Assembly: GCA_026387165.1 (NCBI GenBank)
Contig: JAPLMG010000071.1
Span: forward strand, 1 to 16,290
Source: Candidatus Omnitrophota bacterium
GTDB taxonomy: Bacteria > Omnitrophota > Gorgyraeia > 2-01-FULL-45-10
Direction of reading: 5' to 3'
DNA: 16,290 nt
The notes beneath the pieces were generated by a model. It was given only the letters and a program-made list of their open reading frames with translations. It searched no databases and was not told where the DNA came from. Positions 6,148 to 13,904 of the stretch are shown here, piece by piece. Each line of letters starts with the position of its first letter. Position 1 is the first letter of the stretch. The translations under genes were made by a program, and so were the position numbers.

Positions 6148-6287
6148 CAAATGTAACTTCTTTATTTTCAAAGACTTGCGATACTACAAAATTTTAAGAT
6201 TTTTTAGAAAATATCCTTTTGTGCCCAAATTGTGTCCATTGACGTACGCCTTAAATCGTCAAAGTGAAAATTGATTATACCCAATTT
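6148..6287. repeat. Cassette left end, copy 1
   Basis: Near-identical to 12444-12534 and still similar to about 12581. It contains TGTGCCCA (6220-6227) and TGTGTCCA (6231-6238), direct repeats at 11-bp spacing that resemble arm-type recombinase sites. On the minus strand TTGTAG (6189-6184), 17 bases and AATAAA (6166-6161) is a weak promoter candidate that could drive the intact tRNA. About 50 bp of unexplained AT-rich DNA follow. Confidence 0.7.
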
Positions 6288-6341
6288 TCTTATGTCTGTA
6301 AAGAAAGAATTATTCTGACACAGACTTAGTTAACATCACAC

Positions 6342-6378
6342 TTAATCGTGCCATAATCGTGCCATAATCGTGCCATAG
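6342..6378. repeat. Three 11-bp direct repeats (ATAATCGTGCC)
   Basis: Units at 6342-6352 (TT in place of AT at the start), 6353-6363 and 6364-6374, followed by ATAG. They lie just after the stop codon of the AlbA_2-type gene. A degenerate set of GTGCCAT/GCGCCAT motifs occupies the same place after the second AlbA_2-type gene (about 14004-14047). A protein-binding array is likely; the binder is unknown. Confidence 0.7.
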
Positions 6379-6384
6379 TTTTGG

Positions 6385-7773
6385 CTATTCTCGCAACTTA
6401 TATTTTAAACTTCGACCGCTCCCTAGAGACGCAATAACTTTCTTGTCGATGAGGTCGTTTAAATCCCTGTTTGCCTGCCTCACAGAGATACCCGCTAAAT
6501 CAACATATTGCTTGCGCGAAATCTCTCCACGCTGCTTGATAAACCCCATTGCCTTTTTTTGCCGATCATTCAAATTTAATTTATGAAGCTTCTGATCATC
6601 AATAGCCTTTTCAAAACTTTTGCCTGGGCCCATCAAAGTAATTTCGAAGCCGCCGGAATTGTTCGCGAATATCGGATCCGGCAAATTATCCTGTCGCATC
6701 TCATCCACAATTCGGTTGGTTCCTCTACCCCAGCGCTCGATATATTTAATCAGATAGAGCCTGTCCGCAAGGAATGGATTGCGCGGAATTGATTTGTGTT
6801 TCACCTTCAATTGCTCCGGCGTAAGCTGTTTAGATAATTCTCCGGGATTCCAAATTTCTATGCGATCATCGTATACGGCCAACTGAATGTCAGCATTTGA
6901 AAAATAATCTCTATGAGCCAACGCGTTATTAAGCGCCTCTTCAAGCGCTCTTAATGGATACTCCCATTTGTCATACCGCTGATTCGCGTCAAAGAAAACT
7001 GCTTTCTTGATATATTCAGCGATAAATCTCAATGCGTTCTCACGAATTTCGGGAATAGTTCCTTCTAAAACTTTCATATCTAGAAAGTCATGTCCTTCCG
7101 TTCCCTTGATCCGGCCAGCTCTTATTTTCGCTTGAACGAAAAACTTCTGCGGATCCTTACCAAATAGTAAAATAGCCGTATTGTTAGGTTTTCCACTATG
7201 CAGGACTTTCAAATATTCCAATGCTTCTTTAGTTGAAACCTTTTCCGGAATGGTAAGCCTTCGCTCCTCAAGAGCTTTTTTCATAAACCATTTAACCTTA
7301 TTACTATCTATATCCTTTAACTTTGCGCCCTTGCAGACTTGCGTATCAAACTGCAATCTGTCCTTATGTTTCTCGAGGATACGATTCTCATAATCGTCCT
7401 TACTCATCTGCCGGGTGGATTTCCCTACTCGGATATACGGTTTGCCGTTGGCCAAAACCAGTTTGTCATGAGATTCCTTAACATTAATAATAATGACTTC
7501 TTTGCTGTCGATCTTCGTAACAGTAACGTGCGGATGAATCTTTGGCTCTGTATGCTGAGCAATACGATTGGTGAGGTTTTCAATAGTATCTTTTCCGATA
7601 GAAATACCGATGATCTTGCCGTCCTTGGAAACGCCAATAAAAACTCTGCCGCCGTCCGTATTCGAGAATGCCGTTATACTTTCGATGATTTCATTGATCT
7701 GCGAAAGGGATGGCTTCCATTCGATAGTCGTTGACTCGGTTGCTCCAATTAATTTTGATATACTTTTAATCAT
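6385..7773 (-). CDS. AlbA_2/Schlafen-type protein with GHKL-like ATPase region and winged helix
   Basis: The start is the ATG at 7773, 462 residues, chosen because GGAGAAGGA (7786-7778) lies at ideal distance; an in-frame ATG 30 bases upstream lacks this. Residues ~12-130 form the AlbA_2 (Schlafen-related) domain: TIEWK, then ITAFSNTDGGRVFIGVSKDGKIIG and YIRVGKSTRQMS. Residues ~270-380 resemble the HATPase_c_4 module: RALEEALNNALAHRDY (N-box-like), IEIWNPGEL, ERWGRGTNRI. Residues ~400-462 form a winged helix (ISRKQYVDLAGISVRQANRDLNDLI). Proteins of this COG2865-like type are annotated as ATP-binding transcriptional regulators and are frequent in defence islands; Schlafen domains can be nucleases. 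It is 117 bases after the sigma-like gene and has its own promoter candidate. Confidence 0.88.
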   Translation of the reverse strand: MIKSISKLIGATESTTIEWKPSLSQINEIIESITAFSNTDGGRVFIGVSKDGKIIGISIGKDTIENLTNRIAQHTEPKIHPHVTVTKIDSKEVIIINVKESHDKLVLANGKPYIRVGKSTRQMSKDDYENRILEKHKDRLQFDTQVCKGAKLKDIDSNKVKWFMKKALEERRLTIPEKVSTKEALEYLKVLHSGKPNNTAILLFGKDPQKFFVQAKIRAGRIKGTEGHDFLDMKVLEGTIPEIRENALRFIAEYIKKAVFFDANQRYDKWEYPLRALEEALNNALAHRDYFSNADIQLAVYDDRIEIWNPGELSKQLTPEQLKVKHKSIPRNPFLADRLYLIKYIERWGRGTNRIVDEMRQDNLPDPIFANNSGGFEITLMGPGKSFEKAIDDQKLHKLNLNDRQKKAMGFIKQRGEISRKQYVDLAGISVRQANRDLNDLIDKKVIASLGSGRSLKYKLRE

Positions 7774-7793
7774 CAGATCCTTCTCCGAAACAG

Positions 7794-7822
7794 AATATAA
7801 CACAGGCTAAGCGAAAATGGAA
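7794..7822 (-). promoter_or_regulatory. Candidate promoter of the first AlbA_2-type gene
   Basis: TTCCAT (7822-7817), 17 bases, TATATT (7799-7794). The -10 is good and the -35 is weak. The expected start lies about 15 bases before the ribosome-binding site, so the gene could be expressed apart from the operon. Confidence 0.4.
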
Positions 7823-7890
7823 GGTAAAAACTGTAGTAAGGGTCTGGTCGTATTCAATGAATTATAGAGATGTGGTGGCGGCTTTTTGGG

Positions 7891-8298
7891 CTATTTGCCA
7901 ATTTTAAATCTCTCCGCTGCAATTAACCCTGAGCCTGTCGAATGGGTCATTTCTTTCTTTAAGGAATCGATTATAAACCCATCTATTCGTTTCCAAATAT
8001 AAGATATGAACTTAACGGGATGAGGGTTTCCTTGCTTATCATGGTAATCAAGGTCATAGCTCTCGATCTTCTTATAAATAATCAGGATAGCTTCTCCAAG
8101 TAAATCATCACCGAACCGCTGAAGTAAGTGAGGAAATACTATCCTGCGAATTCTAAACTTTAAAAAGCTGATATGGCGAAAAACAATCTCATCTCTGCTT
8201 TTCTTTGAGCCCTTTTGAGCTTCTAAGATCAAACGCCTTTCTTCTGATAAAGAAATTTTTGGGTAGTGGTGAGTACTAGCACCATAATATCTCCACAT
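7891..8298 (-). CDS. Sigma-70 region 2-like small protein
   Basis: 135 residues. LSEERRLILEAQKGSKKSRDEIVFRHISFL (residues 16-45) resembles sigma region 1.2/2.1 (K-LSREEE…N-L-LV), and DDLLGEAILIIYKKIESYD…KFISYIWKRIDGFIIDSLKKE (64-116) resembles regions 2.2-2.4 (DLIQEG-IGL-KAIEKFD…KFSTYA-WWIR-AI). There is no region 3 or 4 for -35 recognition. The last ~19 residues are encoded by a dispersed repeat core (TTCGACAGGCTCAG), so the gene may be truncated by a repeat insertion. It starts 21 bases after the primase-helicase stop; the ribosome-binding site is poor. It could be an alternative sigma fragment, a DNA-binding regulator or a decaying gene. Confidence 0.6.
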   Translation of the reverse strand: MWRYYGASTHHYPKISLSEERRLILEAQKGSKKSRDEIVFRHISFLKFRIRRIVFPHLLQRFGDDLLGEAILIIYKKIESYDLDYHDKQGNPHPVKFISYIWKRIDGFIIDSLKKEMTHSTGSGLIAAERFKIGK

Positions 8299-8319
8299 GC
8301 TTATTAGGGCCCATTTTAT

Positions 8320-10725
8320 CTATCCTTCTTTTACAAAATATCCGATATTCTTATATGTTTTTAATCTCTTTTGATGCATATTCCAAAGCACCGACACTTC
8401 TTTGTCCACATAGTCGTAAATCTGCACATCCTTTTTGCCAGGATAATCGCGATGAAGTCTTCCAGCATATTGAACCAGCTTCCCTTTAAATGAAATAGGC
8501 ATCGTTATAAAAAGCGTATCTAGTCTCGGATCATCAAATCCTTCTCCTATATACGCGCCTGTAGCCAGAATCGCTTTCTTCTTATCTTGTGAAGAACGAG
8601 CAAGTTCTTGTAATATCTCTTTCCGATTCTTTGTCTTTACTCCGCCATGTAGAACAGCCAAGCACTCGATCGTACCTTTTAGCATATTAGCTAATAGTTC
8701 GAGATGCTCTCTGCGCTCAGTAAGAATAATAGGAAATCTACCGGCATCAATGGCATGTATAATATCTTCGACTATCAAATTATTTCTATTTTCATCATTT
8801 ACCAGTTTTGGCCAAACATCATAAATATTAGTACGTTCGGACCATTCGCAAACAAATTCTGTAAATCTTGGTACCACAGTAAATGCGGAGATTTCCTGAT
8901 TCATATCTTTGGCCTTCATGCGGCAGCTTATTGGGCCGCATTGCATGTGAATAATTGGCTGATGGCCATCGCGACGATACGGAGTTGCCGTAAGCCCCAG
9001 TATATATTTTGCTTTAGCCTGTGTTAAGACTCTTTCAAAAGAAACTGCGGATACATGATGACACTCATCGACTATAACAAATCCGTAATCGGCTATTCTG
9101 TCATCTACCGTACCTTTTCGTTCCATGCTTTGTATCATGCCTATATCCAAAATTCCGTTCGGATTGTTTTTACCACCGCCTATTTGTCCAATATCTTTTA
9201 AGTCTACTCCCAAGAACGAACTGAGTCGCATACGCCATTGTTCCATAAGCGGCTTACGATGCACCAAAATCAGCGTGTTTGTCTTTCTCTTTACTATAGA
9301 ATAAATGCTAACTATTGTTTTCCCGGATCCCGGAGGAGCAACAAAAATCCCAATATCTTTTTTCAATATTTTTCTGGCAGCTGATTTCTGTTCCCTGTTC
9401 AAAGCACCAAAAAATTTAAACTTGGTTTTTTCGCCCGATACCCTTTCATCCTTCAGCGTTATCTTTATGCCATATTCTTCCACTAAATAAGATAGATCGT
9501 CCAAGCACCCTCTTGGCAATGAAAGATATCCATCTGAAATTTCCGAGCAGCATATAACTCTTGGCGTTATAGCCGTTGACAACCTCATATTTTGCCTTTT
9601 ATAAAACTCGGGATTTTGAAACGCCGCGAGCCGTTTAATTTGGTTAAGAAGTACTGATGGTAAGCTATCGACTTTTATATATATTTTATTGGCAACGACT
9701 AATTGAATTTCGCGTGGCAAATCTTTTATGACCGGCTTAAATCGCCTCTTTCCTGAAGGCAACATCATCCATGGAGGATCATTTTCGTCTGTTGGGCTCA
9801 TTCTTACGCCTAGAATTTGCCCGCTTACAAAAGCCTCATGGGAGATTCTCTCAATCTCTAAAAGTGTCATCTTCCTTGTGTTTGACAAAAACTCCCACTG
9901 ATCAAGGTAGGGATTGTTGTTGTCGTCTATAAAGACACTATTGCCTCGACTCACCGCGTCTTTCTGAAAAGGCAATGCTATTAAGTTCCCAAAGCCGCCC
10001 TTGGGCAATGTATCTTGATTAGGGAATAACCTATCATAGCTTTTCATAGTAAGTTGATATCGCCTTGACATGGTTTCCGTGATAATGAAACTACCTAATT
10101 TTCTTGCCAATGCCGCTGGGATTTTTTCTTCGAAAAAGATCCAAGCATGCGCTCCATTGCCGGATTTCGACCGTTCTATGGCTACGGGTATATTTTTCTG
10201 ATAGCAGGTCTCTTTAAATGCGCCAATATTATAAATCCAGCCTTCGCCATCAAAATCAACTGCTAAAAAATAGCAGGTTTCGTCCGATAACATAGGATAA
10301 ATACCAATACTACAGACGCCTTCTAAATGCTTTTTGATAATATCGTCGGTCAGTGGAGAAAGTTCTCTATTGGGACATACGGAACATTTAATGGTGGGTT
10401 TCTTGCAAATACTGCGGATCCATTCATTCTTGCAAACGGGACTATAACCTCTCTTACCTGTCTTTTTGCTTATCCAGTAACGAGCGTGAACGTCTTCACG
10501 GCCTCGGAAGATATTCTTCAATAATTGTATTTTTCGTTCGATAGTAAAATTGGGTTGGCTTTCTTCAGAAATTACAGAGGCATTAATACGTGAGGATAAT
10601 ATATTCTGATGTACTTCTGGTTTTCGTTTTGCTAAATCAGCTACTTTCTGGACGAGGTGCTTTTTCTCTGTCTCTAATAATGCTACTCTGGCTTTAAGAA
10701 ACTTGATTTCACTCGATGTATCCAT
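8320..10725 (-). CDS. TOTE-type primase-helicase: archaeo-eukaryotic primase fused to superfamily 2 helicase
   Basis: 801 residues. Order: N-terminal coiled coil (~5-35); RGREDVHARYWISKKTGKRGYSPVC with a Cys quartet (C98, C107, C114, C117), probably zinc; archaeo-eukaryotic primase core with the metal-binding VDFD (156-159), SGNGAHAWIFF (188-198, the s-x-H motif) and GGFGNLIALPFQ (243-254); then a helicase with APPGSGKT (463-470), VDECHH (552-557), GLTATPYRR (577-585), IGEGFDDP and the arginine-finger motif QYAGRLHRD (752-760). This is the architecture annotated as the TOTE conflict-system primase-helicase, thought to respond to invading DNA. All catalytic motifs look intact. It begins 3 bases after the kinase-like gene stop, in a tight operon. 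Confidence 0.9.
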   Translation of the reverse strand: MDTSSEIKFLKARVALLETEKKHLVQKVADLAKRKPEVHQNILSSRINASVISEESQPNFTIERKIQLLKNIFRGREDVHARYWISKKTGKRGYSPVCKNEWIRSICKKPTIKCSVCPNRELSPLTDDIIKKHLEGVCSIGIYPMLSDETCYFLAVDFDGEGWIYNIGAFKETCYQKNIPVAIERSKSGNGAHAWIFFEEKIPAALARKLGSFIITETMSRRYQLTMKSYDRLFPNQDTLPKGGFGNLIALPFQKDAVSRGNSVFIDDNNNPYLDQWEFLSNTRKMTLLEIERISHEAFVSGQILGVRMSPTDENDPPWMMLPSGKRRFKPVIKDLPREIQLVVANKIYIKVDSLPSVLLNQIKRLAAFQNPEFYKRQNMRLSTAITPRVICCSEISDGYLSLPRGCLDDLSYLVEEYGIKITLKDERVSGEKTKFKFFGALNREQKSAARKILKKDIGIFVAPPGSGKTIVSIYSIVKRKTNTLILVHRKPLMEQWRMRLSSFLGVDLKDIGQIGGGKNNPNGILDIGMIQSMERKGTVDDRIADYGFVIVDECHHVSAVSFERVLTQAKAKYILGLTATPYRRDGHQPIIHMQCGPISCRMKAKDMNQEISAFTVVPRFTEFVCEWSERTNIYDVWPKLVNDENRNNLIVEDIIHAIDAGRFPIILTERREHLELLANMLKGTIECLAVLHGGVKTKNRKEILQELARSSQDKKKAILATGAYIGEGFDDPRLDTLFITMPISFKGKLVQYAGRLHRDYPGKKDVQIYDYVDKEVSVLWNMHQKRLKTYKNIGYFVKEG

Positions 10726-10728
10726 GAA

Positions 10729-11280
10729 TCACCGTGGTCTATTTTGAATCAGAGAATAACGATCGCTAAAATCGTCTATTTCTTTGACTGCCTGCCGATA
10801 CACCGCTACCATGGTTAATCGATTGGTATCAATATAACAGTCTGCGGGAATTTTACGAAAGCGCTTGAAGAGTTTCCGGACAAATTCATACTTATCCCGA
10901 TAGTTTGCGCTGTAAAGCCACCTGCCACCCCGTTCTTTCTTCTTCTTTTTATCGATTCGCCGGTAAAGCGTCTTCCGTGACGCTTCCAACTTTATCGTAA
11001 ATATATTTTCAAAAGGCAATGCCACCTTCAAGAACGCTTCCCTGCAATTTAATCCGGTAGTTTCGAATATACAATTCTTCCACCTACGCCGTGATAGCTC
11101 CTGAAATAACGCAACCCATGCATCGGCCTCGCCGATGGGCGTCTGTGGAAAACGCGCTCTATGGTAACCGATACGCACCACCGGCACTTTTAATATCTTA
11201 CTCAACCTTTGAGCTAATGCCGTCTTCCCGGCACCCGGTAAGCCTATAATATGGATAATAGGGGTCGTCTGCTTATGCAT
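10729..11280 (-). CDS. P-loop kinase-like ATPase
   Basis: 183 residues beginning with IIHIIGLPGAGKTALAQRLSKIL: a clear Walker A, GLPGAGKT at residues 13-20. CIFETTGLN (70-78) is in the Walker B-like position of small nucleotide or polynucleotide kinases, a basic lid-like segment (RRIDKKKKKERGGR, 107-120) follows, and DTN (151-153) matches the late strand of such kinases. The substrate cannot be named. It is sandwiched with gaps of 6 and 3 bases between the unknown gene and the primase-helicase, so all three are very likely co-translated; a role in modifying a nucleic acid end or nucleotide for the system is a possibility only. Confidence 0.75.
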   Translation of the reverse strand: MHKQTTPIIHIIGLPGAGKTALAQRLSKILKVPVVRIGYHRARFPQTPIGEADAWVALFQELSRRRWKNCIFETTGLNCREAFLKVALPFENIFTIKLEASRKTLYRRIDKKKKKERGGRWLYSANYRDKYEFVRKLFKRFRKIPADCYIDTNRLTMVAVYRQAVKEIDDFSDRYSLIQNRPR

Positions 11281-11286
11281 TTTTTC

Positions 11287-12162
11287 TTATTTCCAATATA
11301 AACCCTTCTTCTGAATTTCCCTGTAGAGGCGTTTGTCTAAATCAAAATTGCTCCCGAAACCCGATGTTAATACCGTGCGGTATCTACACCCGATATGCTC
11401 ATATTCGTTAAATCCGCTATATTCCAATAAATAGTGCGGGATCCGCACGGTTCTACCCAATATATGAAACACCGCGGTAAAAAAAGTGCACATCTCGCGC
11501 TGGCCGGAACCCGCGGGGCCACCAATGCCAATCACCTCTTTATCATCGCCATTCCTTCGAATAAAAAAACTTTCAACAGGATTGCGATAATCAAACCTGT
11601 GCTCATTTCCGTTTTTCCAATACAGATTGGAGCGTCGGTGATATTCCATGCAAACGCGTTTCTTTGTCCAGCGTGCCAGATTGAAGAATTTCTTACGGCG
11701 TAATATCTTTATTGCCTGCGGGCGATAATGCATATTCATAATATGTTCATCAATATCCTCAATCTCGCCTCGCGCTTTGACAGGACGATATCGTTCTAAG
11801 TAGGCGGCATATTCATTCTGTTCGACAAGATGCTTAAATATCCATTCATCCAGCCGCGAACAGATTTCTTCTCTTGAAATATGCCAATATTTCTTCTTTC
11901 GCCAGGTGGATGGATTGGGATAATCGATTCGTATATGAATGGCTTCCAGATCTTTCGCATAGGGCTTAAGCGCCGCAACTCCTTCTTTTATGGTCGCCTT
12001 AAGATACCCGGAACGGTAAACCAAATTCTGCAAAAGTTTCGCGGGAATCCTCTGCGCAAACGAGACCTTTGCGCGCTCAAGTTCATACAGCCGCTTAAAC
12101 TCTTTATCTTTCAGCCTCTTTTCTAAACCTATGTCAACATTCTCTAATTTTATTTTATTCAT
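11287..12162 (-). CDS. Protein of unknown family with a degenerate P-loop, first gene of the TOTE-type operon
   Basis: I do not recognise this family. From the ATG at 12162 it has 291 residues; a TTG 15 bases upstream is open but lies inside the cassette end repeat. The N-terminus (GLEKRLKDKEFKRLYELERAK) looks like the leader of an XRE-type antitoxin, but no helix-turn-helix follows. Residues ~150-200 are strongly basic and aromatic (ILRRKKFFNLARWTKKRVCMEYHRRSNLYW). EVIGIGGPAGSGQREMC (209-225) has the shape of a Walker A with Lys-Ser/Thr replaced by Gln-Arg, so nucleotide binding is doubtful. The next gene carries an intact P-loop, 6 bases downstream. Transcription must start in the shared cassette right end. 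Confidence 0.6.
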   Translation of the reverse strand: MNKIKLENVDIGLEKRLKDKEFKRLYELERAKVSFAQRIPAKLLQNLVYRSGYLKATIKEGVAALKPYAKDLEAIHIRIDYPNPSTWRKKKYWHISREEICSRLDEWIFKHLVEQNEYAAYLERYRPVKARGEIEDIDEHIMNMHYRPQAIKILRRKKFFNLARWTKKRVCMEYHRRSNLYWKNGNEHRFDYRNPVESFFIRRNGDDKEVIGIGGPAGSGQREMCTFFTAVFHILGRTVRIPHYLLEYSGFNEYEHIGCRYRTVLTSGFGSNFDLDKRLYREIQKKGLYWK

Positions 12163-12168
12163 TTTTCT

Positions 12169-12309
12169 TGTGCCCAAATTGTGCCCAATAGACAGCTAAA
12201 TTGCACCGGAACTCCGATAGATTGCGATAGGATGGAATTTTACGTAACTCTTTGCAAATCAACGTAATATGATGAAATTAAAGGGGTTATGGAAAAGCGC
12301 CTAAACCGT
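12169..12309. repeat. Cassette right end, copy 1
   Basis: About 140 bp nearly identical to 15686-15826. It contains two TGTGCCCA repeats (12169-12176, 12180-12187; 11-bp spacing), several GAT-(A/G)GAATT-like motifs, and abuts the tRNA remnant. No gene is visible; it presumably holds the cassette 1 operon promoter, but I see no strong -35/-10 pair. Confidence 0.75.
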
Positions 12310-12350
12310 TTATGAGTCTCCTGCTCTACCAAACTGAGCTACAGGCCCAC
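12310..12350 (-). pseudogene. 5'-half remnant of tRNA(CAU), junction of the two cassettes
   Basis: 41 bases identical to the tRNA from the anticodon loop (CTCATAA) back through the 5' end and two bases beyond (GTGGGCCTGTAGCTC). The 3' half is absent, so no functional tRNA is encoded. This is the expected att-type direct repeat left by integration at a tRNA gene. Confidence 0.85.
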
Positions 12351-12379
12351 GAGTAATACTACTGAAACTTGTTGGCGAA

Positions 12380-12427
12380 ATCTCGCCGAAGCACCCCGTA
12401 GCCCCCGCATCGATTGCGAAGGCGGAT
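12380..12427 (+). repeat. GAA-loop hairpin at the cassette junction
   Basis: ATC(T)CGCC, GAA, GCA … TGC, GAA, GGCGGAT. It is flanked by a 17-base duplication GAGCTACAGGCCCACGA (starting 12337 and 12428), which is the tRNA 5' end plus flank. The next copy at 15953 has the same inner sequence. Confidence 0.8.
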
Positions 12428-12443
12428 GAGCTACAGGCCCACG

Positions 12444-12581
12444 AATGTAACTTCTTTATTTTCAAAGACTTGTGACACTGCAATATTTTAAGATTTTTTA
12501 GCAAATATCCTTTTGTGCCCAAATTGTGTCCATTTATATATCTTAAAACCATGAAAGTGGAATTTACTATACCAGATTTTT
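12444..12581. repeat. Cassette left end, copy 2
   Basis: Near-identical to 6148-6240 with weaker similarity to about 6287. TGTGCCCA (12514-12521) and TGTGTCCA (12525-12532) repeat at 11-bp spacing, as in copy 1. Confidence 0.7.
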
Positions 12582-12590
12582 TTATTGCGG

Positions 12591-13181
12591 TCAAGAAGGA
12601 TTTCCACAACACCTCTTGTATTTCTTATCGCTCCCGCATGGACAGGGATCATTTCTACCAATTTTTCTGCCATACTTATTTTTTATCTCATTCCTCACGG
12701 TTTGCTTCTCCTTGATAGCCTGCTTAAACATTTTGTAATGCTCCTTAAGTGTTTCGATGTAGCTTTGGGTCAAAGCTTGCTCGAATATTCTCAAAAATGC
12801 CGGCGCTAAATCAGACTGGAAATTTAAGATATCCAGAACCGCGCCTGCGGCATACTCGGCATCTTTCTCATTGCCATACATAAATTCTTTATAAAATTCC
12901 ACACTTTCCCATCCATAATTTATAGTCGCTAATATATCATTAAGCGCATCTTTTGATATTACGTTTATCATTACTCTGCGGCAATCGCAATCCGGATCAT
13001 CGCAATAAGAATCCAAAAGCAAATATTGACCATCCGGTATATCGCTCCTCCTTTTAGCGATTACACGCAACGCCTCTTTCAAGGCCAAATCTGGAAATTC
13101 ACTGCTAAAAGGAACCATCGACGCGGATTGTATACTCTTCATTACGCGATCAAGTTTCATCATTCTAAAGCTCATCATCAC
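12591..13181 (-). CDS. SEC-C motif protein
   Basis: Up to 196 residues. The C-terminus GRNDPCPCGSDKKYKRCCG is a canonical SEC-C zinc-binding motif, as at the end of SecA. A second cysteine cluster, YCDDPDCDCRRVMI (about residues 59-72), occurs in related SEC-C proteins. Helical segments lie between. The start is uncertain: GTG at 13181, ATG at 13178 or 13175, or the paired ATGs at 13163/13160; all overlap or abut the end of the pRiA4b-like gene, implying translational coupling. The function is unknown; such proteins are often next to pRiA4b ORF-3-like genes, as here. Confidence 0.8.
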   Translation of the reverse strand: MMMSFRMMKLDRVMKSIQSASMVPFSSEFPDLALKEALRVIAKRRSDIPDGQYLLLDSYCDDPDCDCRRVMINVISKDALNDILATINYGWESVEFYKEFMYGNEKDAEYAAGAVLDILNFQSDLAPAFLRIFEQALTQSYIETLKEHYKMFKQAIKEKQTVRNEIKNKYGRKIGRNDPCPCGSDKKYKRCCGNPS

Positions 13182-13857
13182 ATGGCGGATACTGTAACGG
13201 TGCCTTTCCGATGCTCTCCAATATCATCGGTTTTAAATCCCACTTTTTAGCGTTTCGTATCTCTTTGAGCCCCACGTTAAATTGCCAACCGTCACCATAA
13301 TCGAAAAGAAAGATCAAATTTTCACCTATATGCTTGAAGGCTTGGGATATTTTTACCTTCTTAACACCTTTTGCCATACCCTCTGTTGGCTCCTCGCCAA
13401 GATCCACAAATAACTCAAACGCTTTTTTGCAATTCTTCCGATCTTTTAAGGTGTCATAGAATCCGAAACAGTGGTCAAAATAAAAACCAAATGCCTGCGT
13501 TATAACCTTTGCGAAATTATAAAGACTTTTTGTCCCGGCGATTTGTATCTTGCGCATAATCTTCTTTTCATCCGTACCTTTTTCGTCGCCATAAAGCCAG
13601 ATATTAAAAATGTAGTATTCAAGAGTGTACTTTGGCGTCTTTTTTGAGCTTTCGCCGCAACCCTCTAAAGCTCGCGCAACCTTATGCCCACAGGTAGCAC
13701 AAAATCCTCGTAGAACCACAAGCCCGCGATCAAAGTCCACACTGTAATCGCACATAGCCGCCGCACCTTTGCAATTCGGGCACCAAACATTGTTCAGAAT
13801 CTTGTTTCTACCATCAGCGGGTATCCCCATCCATAATTTTAGCGCTTCTTTCGCCAT
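13165..13857 (-). CDS. Plasmid pRiA4b ORF-3-like protein with N-terminal zinc ribbon
   Basis: 230 residues from the ATG at 13857 (AAAGGAATAGG lies just upstream; a longer open frame to 13938 has an unlikely N-terminus). Residues 26-56 have CPNC…CATC, a probable zinc ribbon. Residues ~78-230 match the pRiA4b ORF-3 fold: YIFNIWLYG, SLYNFAKVITQAFGFYFDHCFGFYD, then GENLIFLFDYGDGWQFNVGLKEI and KAPLQYPPCDDE. The usual PPED-GG ending is shortened. The family has no established biochemical role. The gene overlaps the SEC-C gene by up to 17 bases, so they form a pair. Confidence 0.82.
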   Translation of the reverse strand: MAKEALKLWMGIPADGRNKILNNVWCPNCKGAAAMCDYSVDFDRGLVVLRGFCATCGHKVARALEGCGESSKKTPKYTLEYYIFNIWLYGDEKGTDEKKIMRKIQIAGTKSLYNFAKVITQAFGFYFDHCFGFYDTLKDRKNCKKAFELFVDLGEEPTEGMAKGVKKVKISQAFKHIGENLIFLFDYGDGWQFNVGLKEIRNAKKWDLKPMILESIGKAPLQYPPCDDEL

Positions 13858-13904
13858 TCCTATTCCTTTATTATGTCCTCTTTGAGTCCTTTGTGTCTGC
13901 TCTT

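Larger units (their letters stand above)
6033..12309. mobile_element. Cassette 1: tRNA-targeted non-autonomous element carrying a TOTE-type operon
   Basis: It is bounded by 41-bp direct repeats of the tRNA(CAU) 5' half (6033-6073 and 12310-12350). Left-end sequence 6148-6287 and right-end sequence 12169-12309 are shared with cassette 2. It carries five minus-strand genes and no recombinase. The 41-bp repeats starting at the anticodon loop fit site-specific integration by a tyrosine recombinase acting in trans; the exact crossover is not visible. Confidence 0.75.

Noticed and set aside
6342..6378. 11-bp tandem repeats considered as a CRISPR array
   Set aside because: Units are 11 bp with no spacers, and no cas genes are present.
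12310..12612. Open frame on the minus strand crossing the cassette junction (ends GPVAQFGRAGDS)
   Set aside because: It translates a tRNA remnant and the hairpin repeat; the GPVAQFGRA ending is a well-known artefact of reading a tRNA gene. The same applies to the frame at 15757-16020.
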